A stretch of DNA of 64,000 nt from Halomonas shengliensis (GTDB lineage Bacteria > Pseudomonadota > Gammaproteobacteria > Pseudomonadales > Halomonadaceae). A program made the position numbers and the translations under genes. A model generated the notes under the pieces. It made no database searches. It was not told the origin of the DNA and saw only the letters and a list, made by a program, of their open reading frames with translations. This document shows positions 33,701 through 41,336 of the stretch, piece after piece. The stretch lies in assembly GCF_900104135.1 (NCBI RefSeq), contig NZ_FNIV01000010.1:54349-118348 (forward strand), given 5' to 3'. The stretch's first letter is position 1. Every line of letters begins with the position of its first letter.

Positions 33701-33895
33701 GTAGGAGATCGCTTACATGGTGTGGAGGTGGTGGCCTACGGTGCTGGCGCACGGTGTGGGCCATGCTGTGGGGGTGGCGCAAGCCGAATGCGACCCGCGG
33801 GCCGCCGGAAGACGCCGCGCCACGCCTTGCCCCGCGCCCTGGTCATGGATGGCCAGGGCGTTACTGTGTGCGTATCGAGGATGGGGTAAAGTGGA

Positions 33896-34321
33896 TTACA
33901 GCTGGTTGCGCAGGCAGCGCAGGTAATAGGTGTTCGAGAACTCCGTCGTGATTCTCTGCTGGTATTCTCGCGAGGAGAAGCGCGGTTCATCGAAGGCCGC
34001 GATGATCATCTTCTTGATCCAGTCTTCCCCTTGTGAATGCGCCATCATCGCACTGATGCCGGTGCCTGTCTGGCGAGCCTTCATGACCTCGCGGGCCAGC
34101 TTGGAGACCACAGCGCACTGACCCTCCTTGGTCTTGGGGGGCTCTGGCGGCGGTGGTGGTGGCGGCGCGGGCTCACCAAATTGGCGCTTGAGGGTGCCTT
34201 CTGGGCAGGGATCGCCCTGGTAGTAGGTTCGGCCGTTGATTTCACAGTGATAGCCCGCCTGCGCCTGGGCCATTAGCGGCACCAGCAGCAGGGTAGCAGC
34301 GACAGCGGTGGCGCGAAGCAT
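33896..34321 (-). CDS. Secreted DUF4124-like protein of the cI operon
   Basis: A 141-residue protein with a signal peptide (MLRATAVAATLLLVPLMAQA). The mature N-terminus YHCEINGRTYYQGDPCPEG resembles the DUF4124 pattern; a Pro-rich linker (about 51-61) and a helical C-terminus with two Cys follow. It lies downstream of cI on the same strand with a terminator after it, so it should be expressed in the lysogen and could act in the periplasm, for example in superinfection exclusion. That role is inference. Confidence 0.7.
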   Translation of the reverse strand: MLRATAVAATLLLVPLMAQAQAGYHCEINGRTYYQGDPCPEGTLKRQFGEPAPPPPPPPEPPKTKEGQCAVVSKLAREVMKARQTGTGISAMMAHSQGEDWIKKMIIAAFDEPRFSSREYQQRITTEFSNTYYLRCLRNQL

Positions 34322-34325
34322 GGGA

Positions 34326-34571
34326 TCAGCTTGCGGGCAGGAAGCGCATGATGGCGAAGACAAGGCCAGCGACGGTGATGATTGTGCCGACGTTCCACAT
34401 GATCATCTGACGACCGAGCGAGTGCATCTCGCCGCGGACCTTTTCGACTTCCAGGCGCACGTCGTTCAATCCATCGCGAGTCGCATAGGTTGCCTTGATG
34501 GTGGCCAGATCCTCACGGACGACCCTCATATCACCCTCCAGGTGCTCGACTCGTGCTGTCAGGTCGCTCAT
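34326..34571 (-). CDS. Coiled-coil membrane-anchored protein
   Basis: An 81-residue protein with a heptad-rich N-terminal part (VEHLEGDMRVVREDLATIKA) and a C-terminal membrane helix (MWNVGTIITVAGLVFAIMRF). GGAGGAG precedes the ATG at 34571, so I prefer it to an in-frame ATG at 34658. Layout resembles small phage XhlA- or DUF1640-like proteins. Third gene of the cI operon. Confidence 0.65.
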   Translation of the reverse strand: MSDLTARVEHLEGDMRVVREDLATIKATYATRDGLNDVRLEVEKVRGEMHSLGRQMIMWNVGTIITVAGLVFAIMRFLPAS

Positions 34572-34647
34572 GGGCGGCTCTCCTCCATCGTTGCCGCCAG
34601 TATAGCCGCTTCGCCTGCGCTTGCGGTAAGGGGCTAAATTGATGGGT

Positions 34648-34938
34648 TCACGCGCCATCGTTCACCCCCAGCGACAGGCCATCCACCACCAGGTCCTTGA
34701 GGAACCAGCTGACGTTGCCGCAGCAGTAGCAGGCCACGGCCAGGAAAGGCACCGGGTCGAACCCTGGCGGGTGGCCGATCTGCTGCATGAACTCGTAGGC
34801 GTCGCCCTCTTCCTCGCCCAGCGGGCTTAGCGCAGTGTCGCCACAGGCAGGGCAGCGGCCTTGCAAGGGTGTGGCGGTATACACCCAGTCGATCAGCGCC
34901 TCCGTGGACACGCGGACATCACGCTTGTCGTTGGTCAC
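34648..34938 (-). CDS. Small zinc-ribbon-like protein of the cI operon
   Basis: A 96-residue soluble protein; GTG start overlapping the cI stop by GTGA. Two Cys pairs (GRCPACGD and CYCCGN, about 28-34 and 74-77) suggest one zinc ion. The overlap indicates translational coupling to the repressor, hence expression in the lysogen. No family recognised. Confidence 0.65.
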   Translation of the reverse strand: MTNDKRDVRVSTEALIDWVYTATPLQGRCPACGDTALSPLGEEEGDAYEFMQQIGHPPGFDPVPFLAVACYCCGNVSWFLKDLVVDGLSLGVNDGA

Positions 34939-35654
34939 AGGAAGTTCTCCACCCAGAAGACCCGGCCGAGGATGCGCGGGGCCTCGGGATCGTTGGTGTG
35001 GTAGATCTCCTCGGGGTACTCGGCGGTGTTCTCGCTGACCACACGCATGCGGCCCGGAGGCAGGCGGTAGAGGCGCTTGATGCGCAGCATGCCGTCGTGG
35101 TCCAGGGCGTAGACCTGGCCGTCCTGGATGGTGCGGCTGCCCTTGTCGATGCCGATGGTGGCGCCGTCCTGGATGGCGGGCGTCATGGAATCGCCCTTGG
35201 CCACGGCCAGGGCGGCGTTCTCGGGGCTGACGCCTGAGCGCGCCAGACGGGGCAGCGAGAAGCGCTCCTGGGCGCCGTGGTTCTCGATCACCTGGGTGGC
35301 TCCATTCCCTGCGGCGAACTCTACTTCCCTGTAGATCGGCAGCCACACCTCGTCGGGGCGCAGCGGCTCGTCGCCTTCCACTATCTCCACATCGACCATC
35401 TCGGCGTTGCTTTCGACAGCGCGCCGGGGGCGCATCTCGCTGACATTGCTCTCCATCTGGCCTTCGCCGGTGGCGAGCCAGTGGGGGTCGACCTTGCATG
35501 CGTGCGCGATCTGCACCAGGTAAGCGCTAGAGCGCGAGTCCCCCTTCTCCAAGTCGGAGATGGTGGCCTGCTTAAGCCCAACCGCTTTGCCTAGCTCGGT
35601 CTGCGTCAGCTTCGCGTGTTTTCGGGCACGCCTTACCCGTTCGCCAATGCTCAT
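34935..35654 (-). CDS. CI-like repressor with S24 peptidase domain
   Basis: A 239-residue lysogeny repressor. The N-terminal helix-turn-helix is at about 17-40 (LTQTELGKAVGLKQATISDL), the C-terminal LexA/S24 domain has Ser156 in VAKGDSMTPAIQDG and Lys193 in GMLRIKRLYR, and the self-cleavage bond is probably Ala115-Gly116 (EFAAGNG). RecA-stimulated autocleavage would induce the prophage on DNA damage. The start at 35654 places the helix-turn-helix at the N-terminus; a longer frame overlaps the operators. Confidence 0.93.
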   Translation of the reverse strand: MSIGERVRRARKHAKLTQTELGKAVGLKQATISDLEKGDSRSSAYLVQIAHACKVDPHWLATGEGQMESNVSEMRPRRAVESNAEMVDVEIVEGDEPLRPDEVWLPIYREVEFAAGNGATQVIENHGAQERFSLPRLARSGVSPENAALAVAKGDSMTPAIQDGATIGIDKGSRTIQDGQVYALDHDGMLRIKRLYRLPPGRMRVVSENTAEYPEEIYHTNDPEAPRILGRVFWVENFL

Positions 35655-35664
35655 ATCCACGGAA

Positions 35665-35692
35665 GATATAGGCGCCCCTATACGCTTGCAAA
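35665..35692 (-). promoter_or_regulatory. Candidate PRM promoter of cI
   Basis: On the minus strand TTTGCA (35692-35687), 16 bases and TATATC (35670-35665), directly before the cI start. The operator at 35667-35682 overlaps the -10, which would allow autoregulation. Confidence 0.5.
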
Positions 35693-35729
35693 AAGGAGTT
35701 CCTATCTCTACCTTATAGGCATTCCTGTT
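35667..35729. promoter_or_regulatory. Right operators (three 16-bp repressor sites)
   Basis: TATAGGCGCCCCTATA (35667-35682), AAAAGGAGTTCCTATC (35691-35706) and TATAGGCATTCCTGTT (35714-35729) in the cI-cro gap, 24 and 23 bases apart, matching the two left sites. This is the OR1-3 arrangement of lambdoid phages. Confidence 0.8.
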
Positions 35730-35748
35730 TTCAGCGAGCGCGCAGCAC

Positions 35749-35976
35749 ATGGATCAGACCATCGAACGACTCATCAAGCACTTTGGAACCCAGGAGAGCA
35801 CTGCTGAAGCTCTTGGGGTTAAGCAGGGCACGGTTTCGGGATGGGTGCGTGGGAAGCATGGGATCTCTCCTGCGGTGGCTCTGCGCGCCGAGCGCCTGAC
35901 TGGCGGCCGTTTCACGGCGGCGGAGCTATGCCCGGCGGTGTTCGGTGATGAGGCCCTCCAGGCCGCTGCCGATTGA
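35749..35976 (+). CDS. Cro/YdaS-like repressor
   Basis: A 75-residue helix-turn-helix protein (FGTQESTAEALGVKQGTVSG, then WVRGKHGISPAVALRAERLT) of the Cro/YdaS type, divergent from cI and first gene of the rightward early operon. It should compete with CI at the three operators and favour lytic growth. Confidence 0.85.
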   Translation: MDQTIERLIKHFGTQESTAEALGVKQGTVSGWVRGKHGISPAVALRAERLTGGRFTAAELCPAVFGDEALQAAAD

Positions 35977-36050
35977 TCCCAGCTTATGCCACCGCCCGAG
36001 GTTTCGCCGCGGGCCCCGGTGGCCCTGATCGAACGTACAGGGGTTTTGCC

Positions 36051-36332
36051 ATGCAGCACCACGACCACCAGAAGCAGTGCTACGCGCTGATCACCGAGAC
36101 CACCCGCCTGCAGGAGCAGATCCAGGATCGTGCTGAGCGTGAGGCCACGCCCAGCGCGCACACCTGCCGCCTGCTGGGCCGCTACCACGACGCCATGGCC
36201 CAGCTGCTGGCGCTGCGCCCGGCTCACGATGCGGAGGCCAAGGCGCGCCAGGTGCGTACTGGGCAGCAGCACAAGGCTGAGGCCGGCGAGTGGTGGGCGA
36301 GGGCGAAGGCCCTGGTGGAGGGAGTGTCATGA
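36051..36332 (+). CDS. Hypothetical protein in the cII position
   Basis: A 93-residue helical protein (ITETTRLQEQIQDRAEREAT) with His-rich start MQHHDHQKQ. It occupies the place of cII but shows no helix-turn-helix, so no regulator role can be claimed. Confidence 0.6.
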   Translation: MQHHDHQKQCYALITETTRLQEQIQDRAEREATPSAHTCRLLGRYHDAMAQLLALRPAHDAEAKARQVRTGQQHKAEAGEWWARAKALVEGVS

Positions 36333-36676
36333 GCATTATCACCAAGCTCTACGACCGCCTGACCGGTGTGCTGGGGCGGGACTGCCAGGGGAGGCCGCTG
36401 CGGCGTGGCGATCGCGTCGAACCGGCGGTGCCTCCGCATAAGTGCGACGAGCTCGCCCAGGGCCCGGGTGAGGTGATTGGTATCAAGCCAGGATCCGCAA
36501 ACGTCAAGGGGTTAAGACCGCGCCTGATGGTCCGCAATGCCAACGGGGTGGCCCATGGTGCCCCCGAGTGTTGGCGCCGGCTGGATGACGACGAGAAGGC
36601 GAGCTGGCGCCTGGTGGCCAAGGCCACGGGCTGGCAGCCACGCACGGTACCGCAACGCGACGAGGTAGAGGCATGA
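36329..36676 (+). CDS. Hypothetical early phage protein
   Basis: A 115-residue protein with a strand-rich centre (LRRGDRVEPAVPPHKCDELA, then RLMVRNANGVAHGAPECWRR) like an SH3 or KOW barrel. ATG at 36329 overlaps the previous stop; its stop overlaps the next gene by ATGA. Function unknown. Confidence 0.6.
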   Translation: MSIITKLYDRLTGVLGRDCQGRPLRRGDRVEPAVPPHKCDELAQGPGEVIGIKPGSANVKGLRPRLMVRNANGVAHGAPECWRRLDDDEKASWRLVAKATGWQPRTVPQRDEVEA

Positions 36677-37620
36677 GCCTGGCAGCAATGCACTGGGCAC
36701 GGCAGACGATGCGCCACGCTCCGGCCAGCGTGAAGGCCCCGGCGCGGCTGGCGCTGATGCTGCTGGCCGACTACGCCGACGAGGATCACGTGAGCTGGCC
36801 TTCGCTGGGCACCATGGCCGAGGAGATGGGCTGCTCCAAGCGCAGCGTGCAGCGCGCGATCGACGCCCTGGAAGACCACGGCCTGGTGGCGGTGGAGATT
36901 CGGCACGCGGCGAACGGTCGGCAGCAGTCGAACCGCTATCGGCTGGCCGTTGGGGGAGGGTGTCAATCTGTCACCCCCTCTACATCTGACCAATTAGGGG
37001 AGGGTGACAATCTGACACCCTCCGAGGGTGACAAATTGGCAGGGGAGGGTGACAGCCCTGTCAGGGGGAGGGTGACACCGGTGTCACCCCTTGAATCTAC
37101 CACTAGGACTCTACCCCCCTCTCTCTCTGACGCGGGCGAGGCGCCGAGCGTGTTCGACCGAGCGGCGGACCTGGACGACCAGGGCGAGCCGATCGAGCCC
37201 GAGGTAGGCGAGACCTCGCCCCAGCCCCTGGCGGACCACGTGGGCCGCAAGACCTCGATGACCCTCGAGTGGGAGCCGGAGCCCGCCGCCTGGCAGCGCG
37301 CCTGCTGGGAGCGTGGGCTGGCGCCGGATGCCGATGTGCACCAGGCGCTGATCGACTTCCGCGATCACTTCGCCGCCCGCCCCGGGCGTGTCGAGACCCC
37401 CGCTGACTGGACCCGCCGCTTCGCGCGCTGGGTCGCCGAGAACCTGCAACGCCAGCCGGCGCAGTCCGCCACCACCGGAGGTGCCCATGCCAACGCAAAC
37501 CGCCGCGAGCGTACTCCAGCGCGCCGTCTCACCGCAGCAGAGGCGCGTGCACGTGACCGAGCCCGCCATGAGCCAGGAGGCGCCGTCTACGAGGGGGAGC
37601 ACCATGCCCTCGGTCACTGA
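36673..37620 (+). CDS. Lambda O-like replication initiator
   Basis: A 315-residue protein. The N-terminal 90 residues form a winged helix-turn-helix (LALMLLADYADEDHVSWPSL, then MGCSKRSVQRAIDALEDHGL) typical of phage replication initiators. A low-complexity linker (about 95-150) is encoded by the iteron array. The C-terminal part (about 195-260) resembles the DnaT/primosome ssDNA-binding domain (LEWEPEPAAWQRACWERGLA, then DFRDHFAARPGRVETPADWT). It should bind the iterons and recruit the P-like protein that follows. Confidence 0.85.
   Translation: MSLAAMHWARQTMRHAPASVKAPARLALMLLADYADEDHVSWPSLGTMAEEMGCSKRSVQRAIDALEDHGLVAVEIRHAANGRQQSNRYRLAVGGGCQSVTPSTSDQLGEGDNLTPSEGDKLAGEGDSPVRGRVTPVSPLESTTRTLPPSLSDAGEAPSVFDRAADLDDQGEPIEPEVGETSPQPLADHVGRKTSMTLEWEPEPAAWQRACWERGLAPDADVHQALIDFRDHFAARPGRVETPADWTRRFARWVAENLQRQPAQSATTGGAHANANRRERTPARRLTAAEARARDRARHEPGGAVYEGEHHALGH
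36956..37089 (+). repeat. Iteron array within the O-like gene (probable origin)
   Basis: GAGGGTGWCA occurs at 36956, 37000, 37024, 37045 and 37068, spaced 44, 24, 21 and 23 bases, about two helical turns or a multiple. The last copy is part of a perfect 20-bp palindrome at 37070-37089. In lambda the origin likewise consists of iterons inside gene O. Confidence 0.75.
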
Positions 37621-38260
37621 GCAGGACATGGACCTGGTGTTCGACGCCCTGGGCGCGATGTACGGGGCCAAGTTCAGTAGCCAGTGGGGTGCCTACGACG
37701 AGGGCGGCGTGTGGCTGGCCGAGCTGGCGCACCTGAGCCGCAGGCACCTGGAGCGGGGCATCCGCCGCCTGCGCCAGCAGGTGCGCGAGGCAGCCCGGGC
37801 CGGCGACGAGGCATGGCCGCCCCAGCCGGTGGCTTTCGCCGCGCTGTGCGAGCCGCGCCCGGAGGATCTGGGCATGCCGGCGGTGAGCGCCGCGTGGCGA
37901 GAGGCGGCGGGGCATGCCCACGCGCCCTCCGAGCACGCCTGGAGCCACGAGGCGGTGCGCCTGGCCGGCCAGGCCGTGGGCTGGTGGGAGCTGACTCATG
38001 GGGGCGGCGAGACCAAGGCCGCACGCCTGGAGAATCGCTTCGCGCGGGAATACACCGCCCTGGTCAACCGGGTGATGGCCGGCGAGGAGCTCACGCCACG
38101 CCAGCTGCTCGAGCACGACGGCAGTCGCAGCGCCGCCGAGCTGGCGGAGCGCGCCGGCCGGGAGGCGGCACAGCAGCAGGCGGAGGCCGCGGGCCTGCCG
38201 GATCGCATGAACGCCGACCAGGGGCTGCGCAGCCTGCGGGCGGCATTGGGGAGGGGCTGA
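37487..38260 (+). CDS. Lambda P-like helicase loader
   Basis: A 257-residue protein with the replication protein P signature (MDLVFDALGAMYGAKFSSQW, then LSRRHLERGIRRL). In lambda, P brings DnaB helicase to O at the origin. The ATG at 37487 has GGAGG five bases upstream and lies 134 bases inside the O-like gene. Long helices fill the C-terminal half. Confidence 0.82.
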   Translation: MPTQTAASVLQRAVSPQQRRVHVTEPAMSQEAPSTRGSTMPSVTEQDMDLVFDALGAMYGAKFSSQWGAYDEGGVWLAELAHLSRRHLERGIRRLRQQVREAARAGDEAWPPQPVAFAALCEPRPEDLGMPAVSAAWREAAGHAHAPSEHAWSHEAVRLAGQAVGWWELTHGGGETKAARLENRFAREYTALVNRVMAGEELTPRQLLEHDGSRSAAELAERAGREAAQQQAEAAGLPDRMNADQGLRSLRAALGRG

Positions 38261-38262
38261 CC

Positions 38263-38601
38263 ATGGGTGCACTGGCACAACCGACATCGAACGAGATCAA
38301 GCGCGAGGGGCTCGCCGACGTCCGCCGCTCAGGCCGCACCGCCCGGCAGCAGCTCAAGATCCTGCACACGCTGTTCTGGCATGCGGTGGGCGAGGGGGCC
38401 ACTCGGCAGCAGCTCGCCGAGGCGCTGGAGATCCCGCTTTCGAGCATCTGCGGGCGCTGCTCCGAGCTGCTCGACCTGGATCTGATCGAGCCGATCGGTA
38501 CCCAGGGCAAGCCGGCCCGGCAGGTGCTGGCGATCAGTGACAAGGGCAGCGCGTGGCTGGTGGCGCAGGAGCATGCGCAGGCAGAGGAGGTGGGGCCGTG
38601 A
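38263..38601 (+). CDS. Winged-helix DNA-binding phage protein
   Basis: A 112-residue protein with a clear winged helix (LFWHAVGEGATRQQLAEALE, then IPLSSICGRCSELLDLDLIE) and a basic N-terminus. Its stop overlaps the next start by GTGA. Probable small regulator or replication accessory. Confidence 0.7.
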   Translation: MGALAQPTSNEIKREGLADVRRSGRTARQQLKILHTLFWHAVGEGATRQQLAEALEIPLSSICGRCSELLDLDLIEPIGTQGKPARQVLAISDKGSAWLVAQEHAQAEEVGP

Positions 38602-39488
38602 TCTCAATGGATCTCTTTGGTGGGCTTCCTGAGCATCGGCAGATCCTGCTCTCCTACGGCGGCGGCAAGGACAGCACGGCCATGATCGCCATGGATCTCA
38701 ACCGTGATGCAGCCGCAAGCTACCTCGGCATCACCAGGGAGGTGCTCGACAAGGCCCTGCCAGTCTTCGACCGCGCTGTGTTCAGCGATCCCGGCGCCGA
38801 GTTCGGCGTCACCTACCAGACCATCGACCGCGTCAAGCTCGAACTCGGCGCCCGCCTGGTCATCACCCGGCGGGAGGGCGAGACGATCGCCGAGTGGTGC
38901 CACCGCCTGGGCATCGTCCCGATCATGCCCGGCGGCGCCCACGTCTGCTCCAAGAAGTTCAAGGGAGACGTCCTGGCGGCCTGGGCCAAGGCCCAGGGTA
39001 TCACCGAGCCCGTCTGGCTGATCGGAATCGAGGCCAACGAAGGCCGTCGGGCTAAGCGCTTCACGCCACCAGCTGGCGATACCGCTGAGTACCGTTACCC
39101 GCTGATCGATCTCGGCCTGACCCGGGAGGATATTGACGGCCTCCTGGTGCACCTGGGCTGGCCCAACGTCCACAAGTCCAGCTGTACGTTCTGCCCCTAC
39201 ATGGCCGAGTGGGAACTCCGCGACATGTACTGGAACCACCCCGAGGAGTGGGCACAGGTCGCCGAGATCGAACGCCGCTTCAAAGAGGTGTCCCGGCTGA
39301 AGCACCAGGCATGGATCGATGCCGGCGAGCCGCTCAATTCCGGCGGGAGAGCGCCACCTGGAATGTGGCGCAAGGACAGCTGGGCCGCGGGCGCCCGCCT
39401 TTTTGCCAAGACCATCAACGGACGTCGCTTATCGGTCCAGGAATGGGCGGAACGCTTCGAAAACCTGATAGCGAGGGAAGCCGCATGA
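38598..39488 (+). CDS. PP-loop (PAPS-reductase-like) phage protein
   Basis: A 296-residue protein of the adenine nucleotide alpha-hydrolase fold. The ATP-pyrophosphatase loop SYGGGKDS is at 19-26 and a C-terminal SSCTFCPYM Cys pair may hold a metal or sulfur centre, as in PAPS-reductase/DndC-type proteins. The GTG start has AGGAGG seven bases upstream. Phage versions are of unknown function; DNA or nucleotide sulfur modification, or tRNA modification, is possible but not shown. Neighbours are replication genes. Confidence 0.8.
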   Translation: MISMDLFGGLPEHRQILLSYGGGKDSTAMIAMDLNRDAAASYLGITREVLDKALPVFDRAVFSDPGAEFGVTYQTIDRVKLELGARLVITRREGETIAEWCHRLGIVPIMPGGAHVCSKKFKGDVLAAWAKAQGITEPVWLIGIEANEGRRAKRFTPPAGDTAEYRYPLIDLGLTREDIDGLLVHLGWPNVHKSSCTFCPYMAEWELRDMYWNHPEEWAQVAEIERRFKEVSRLKHQAWIDAGEPLNSGGRAPPGMWRKDSWAAGARLFAKTINGRRLSVQEWAERFENLIAREAA

Positions 39489-39799
39489 AACCCATCGACA
39501 TCGAGAACCTGATCCTGCTGAAGCTGAGCCGGGCGACACCCATGACGATCGCTAAGCTGCAGCGACTGCTGAAACCAGCCCAGGGCAAGGGGCCGATCTG
39601 GCGCCAGGTGGCTAACGCGGTGTATCGCCTGGAGCGCCAGGGGCTGGTGCACATCGTGGGGGACGAGCTTGCCGGCGACGTGTCGCTGCCGATCTTCGGG
39701 CTGTCGCAGGCCGGCAAGCTGGAGGCACAGCGGGTGGCCTCGCTTCGCCCGGGAGCGCTGGCGGTGCCGCAGGCGGAAGGGGAGGCGGGTCATGCGTGA
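39485..39799 (+). CDS. Winged-helix DNA-binding phage protein
   Basis: A 104-residue protein; TPMTIAKLQRLLKPAQGKGP then QVANAVYRLERQGLVHIVG form a winged helix. ATGA overlap with the PP-loop gene suggests co-translation. Possibly a regulator of this block. Confidence 0.65.
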   Translation: MKPIDIENLILLKLSRATPMTIAKLQRLLKPAQGKGPIWRQVANAVYRLERQGLVHIVGDELAGDVSLPIFGLSQAGKLEAQRVASLRPGALAVPQAEGEAGHA

Positions 39800-40397
39800 G
39801 TGTGCTTCTCCGAACTGCCATGGGCTGGCTGCCCACCCAAGTCGCCTGTGCTGGTGCTGCCGCTGCCGACGTGAAGCCCAATTCGCCGCCGAGGATGCGT
39901 TGGGGGATGCGATGGCGCGCCGTCGCGGCCTGGGGGCGAGCTCCACCGCCTGTGATGAACAGCTGGCCCCAGGCTTCGATGACCCGGATGCGCCGGTTGA
40001 CGACGGCCTGACTGAGGCAGGAAGGCGCATCGCGAAAGCCTGGGGAATCGAGAATTATCATCTGGCCAGCTTCCCGGTGGACGATCCGGCCCAGGGCCGC
40101 AAATTCGACCATGACAAGCCGCGCTTCGACCTGCTGGTGGAGGGCATGCCCCGCGCGCTGGAGGAGGTCGCCATGGTGCTGACCTTCGGCAGCCAGAAGT
40201 ACGCCGACCACAACTGGCAGCACGTCGACCGGGCGGCCCAGCGCTACCTGGCCGCGGGCATGCGCCACGAGCTGGCGCTAGCCACCGGTGAGACCCACGA
40301 CCCGGAGACCGGCGCCCACCACCTGGCGCACAAGCTGTGCTGCGATCTGTTCCGGCTCGAGCTGGCGCTGCGGGACGAGGAGGTGACATGCAGATGA
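39792..40397 (+). CDS. dATP/dGTP diphosphohydrolase-like (DUF5664) protein
   Basis: A 201-residue protein. N-terminal CxxxxCxxC-type clusters (CASPNCHG and CWCCRCRR) precede the all-alpha domain KFDHDKPRFDLLVEGMPRAL with EEVAMVLTFGSQKYADHNWQ and GAHHLAHKLCCDLFRLELAL, matching a phage nucleotide-diphosphohydrolase family. It may adjust host dNTP pools during replication. GGAGG seven bases before the ATG at 39792. Confidence 0.75.
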   Translation: MRECASPNCHGLAAHPSRLCWCCRCRREAQFAAEDALGDAMARRRGLGASSTACDEQLAPGFDDPDAPVDDGLTEAGRRIAKAWGIENYHLASFPVDDPAQGRKFDHDKPRFDLLVEGMPRALEEVAMVLTFGSQKYADHNWQHVDRAAQRYLAAGMRHELALATGETHDPETGAHHLAHKLCCDLFRLELALRDEEVTCR

Positions 40398-40588
40398 CCA
40401 CCACCGCACCCCTTCGTCGACCCAGCACCCGGCTGTGCCCGGGCTGCGATCGCCACCGGCCCCACGGCCACTTCTCCGAGGCGGTGATCCTCGACAAAGA
40501 CCCGCAACGCTGGCGCCGGGTGGAGCACGACGTGTGTCGCGCTTGCCGTGCCGGATCCGTCGCGGCACCGGGGAGGGCGATGCGATGA
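40388..40588 (+). CDS. Small zinc-finger-like phage protein
   Basis: A 66-residue protein with CPGCDRHRP and CRACRAG pairs, about 35 residues apart, consistent with a zinc ribbon. Overlaps the previous gene by ten bases. Confidence 0.6.
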   Translation: MQMTTTAPLRRPSTRLCPGCDRHRPHGHFSEAVILDKDPQRWRRVEHDVCRACRAGSVAAPGRAMR

Positions 40589-40698
40589 CCTTCCTTCTGG
40601 ATGCCTTCCTGGTGCTGCTGTGCTTCGGCCTGGTGGTGGCTCTGCTGGTGCTGGATATGGTGATGACGCTGCAAGAGGAGATCCGCCGTGACGACTGA
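40585..40698 (+). CDS. Very small membrane protein
   Basis: A 37-residue protein, mostly one membrane helix (FLLDAFLVLLCFGLVVALLV). ATGA overlap before and an overlap with the following gene after. Unknown. Confidence 0.55.
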   Translation: MTFLLDAFLVLLCFGLVVALLVLDMVMTLQEEIRRDD

Positions 40699-40972
40699 GA
40701 CCAAGGGCGGCGGCATCGCTCGCCAGGCGGCGATGCTGTGCGAGGAGCCGGCCTTCCGGCTCTACCTGGACCATCGGCGTCGGCAACGGTTGTCGCTGAC
40801 TCGCCAGCAACTGCCGGACGGCACCCATACCGGTGAGGATGCCGCTGATGCGATCCGCCAGGCGTGCGGGGTGAACAGCCGGGCGCAACTGGACCACCTG
40901 CCCGAGGCGGCCAGCATGTTCGGCCGCATTGTGCGCGATTTCCACCGCTGGCGCGGGAGGGTGGGCCAATGA
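40688..40972 (+). CDS. Hypothetical phage protein
   Basis: A 94-residue protein with GTG start; contains LCEEPAFRLYLDHRRRQRLS and RQACGVNSRAQLDHLPEAAS, a pattern common in phage proteins next to rusA. Function unknown. Confidence 0.65.
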   Translation: MTTETKGGGIARQAAMLCEEPAFRLYLDHRRRQRLSLTRQQLPDGTHTGEDAADAIRQACGVNSRAQLDHLPEAASMFGRIVRDFHRWRGRVGQ

Positions 40973-41211
40973 TCGTCGAGCGTGCCGAGGAGCTGATCAA
41001 TGAGCGCCGGTTCTGCGAGTGGCTGGACGCGACTCAGGCGCATGGCTCGGGCTGGCCGCACAACCGCACCTCGGCGCTGGCCTGGCTGCTGGAGGAGTGC
41101 GAGATCGACTGTCTGCGCAGCCTGCGGGTGGACCCGGAGGCTGCGGCAACCTACGAGCAGATCGAACGGCGCTTCGCCGCCTGGGACCGCAACGGGGAGC
41201 TGGAGGTATGA
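40969..41211 (+). CDS. Hypothetical phage protein
   Basis: An 80-residue acidic helical protein beginning MIVERAEELINERRFCEWLD. ATGA overlaps on both sides. No family assigned. Confidence 0.6.
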   Translation: MIVERAEELINERRFCEWLDATQAHGSGWPHNRTSALAWLLEECEIDCLRSLRVDPEAAATYEQIERRFAAWDRNGELEV

Positions 41212-41336
41212 GCCTGCCGAGACGCAAGAAGGTGCCGACGCTGGCGCAGATCAAGCGCAACCCGCCCCCGGGAGCGAAGGGCTACCGGCGACCGGACGAG
41301 AAGGGCAAACGCAAACCAGGGCAGGGGAGGCGCTGA
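41208..41336 (+). CDS. Very small basic phage protein
   Basis: A 42-residue Lys/Arg/Pro-rich protein (MSLPRRKKVPTLAQIKRNPP). Operon overlaps support translation. Possibly nucleic-acid binding. Confidence 0.55.
   Translation: MSLPRRKKVPTLAQIKRNPPPGAKGYRRPDEKGKRKPGQGRR

Larger units (their letters stand above)
33580..33895. other. Left operator/promoter region and spacer
   Basis: A 316-base stretch without a credible gene. It holds PL, two repressor operators and a minus-strand terminator; 33704-33895 shows nothing recognisable. Confidence 0.65.

Noticed and set aside
35686..35719. PR promoter for cro
   Set aside because: TTGCAA and TATAGG are present, but the spacing of 22 bases is too long, so I do not annotate PR with confidence.
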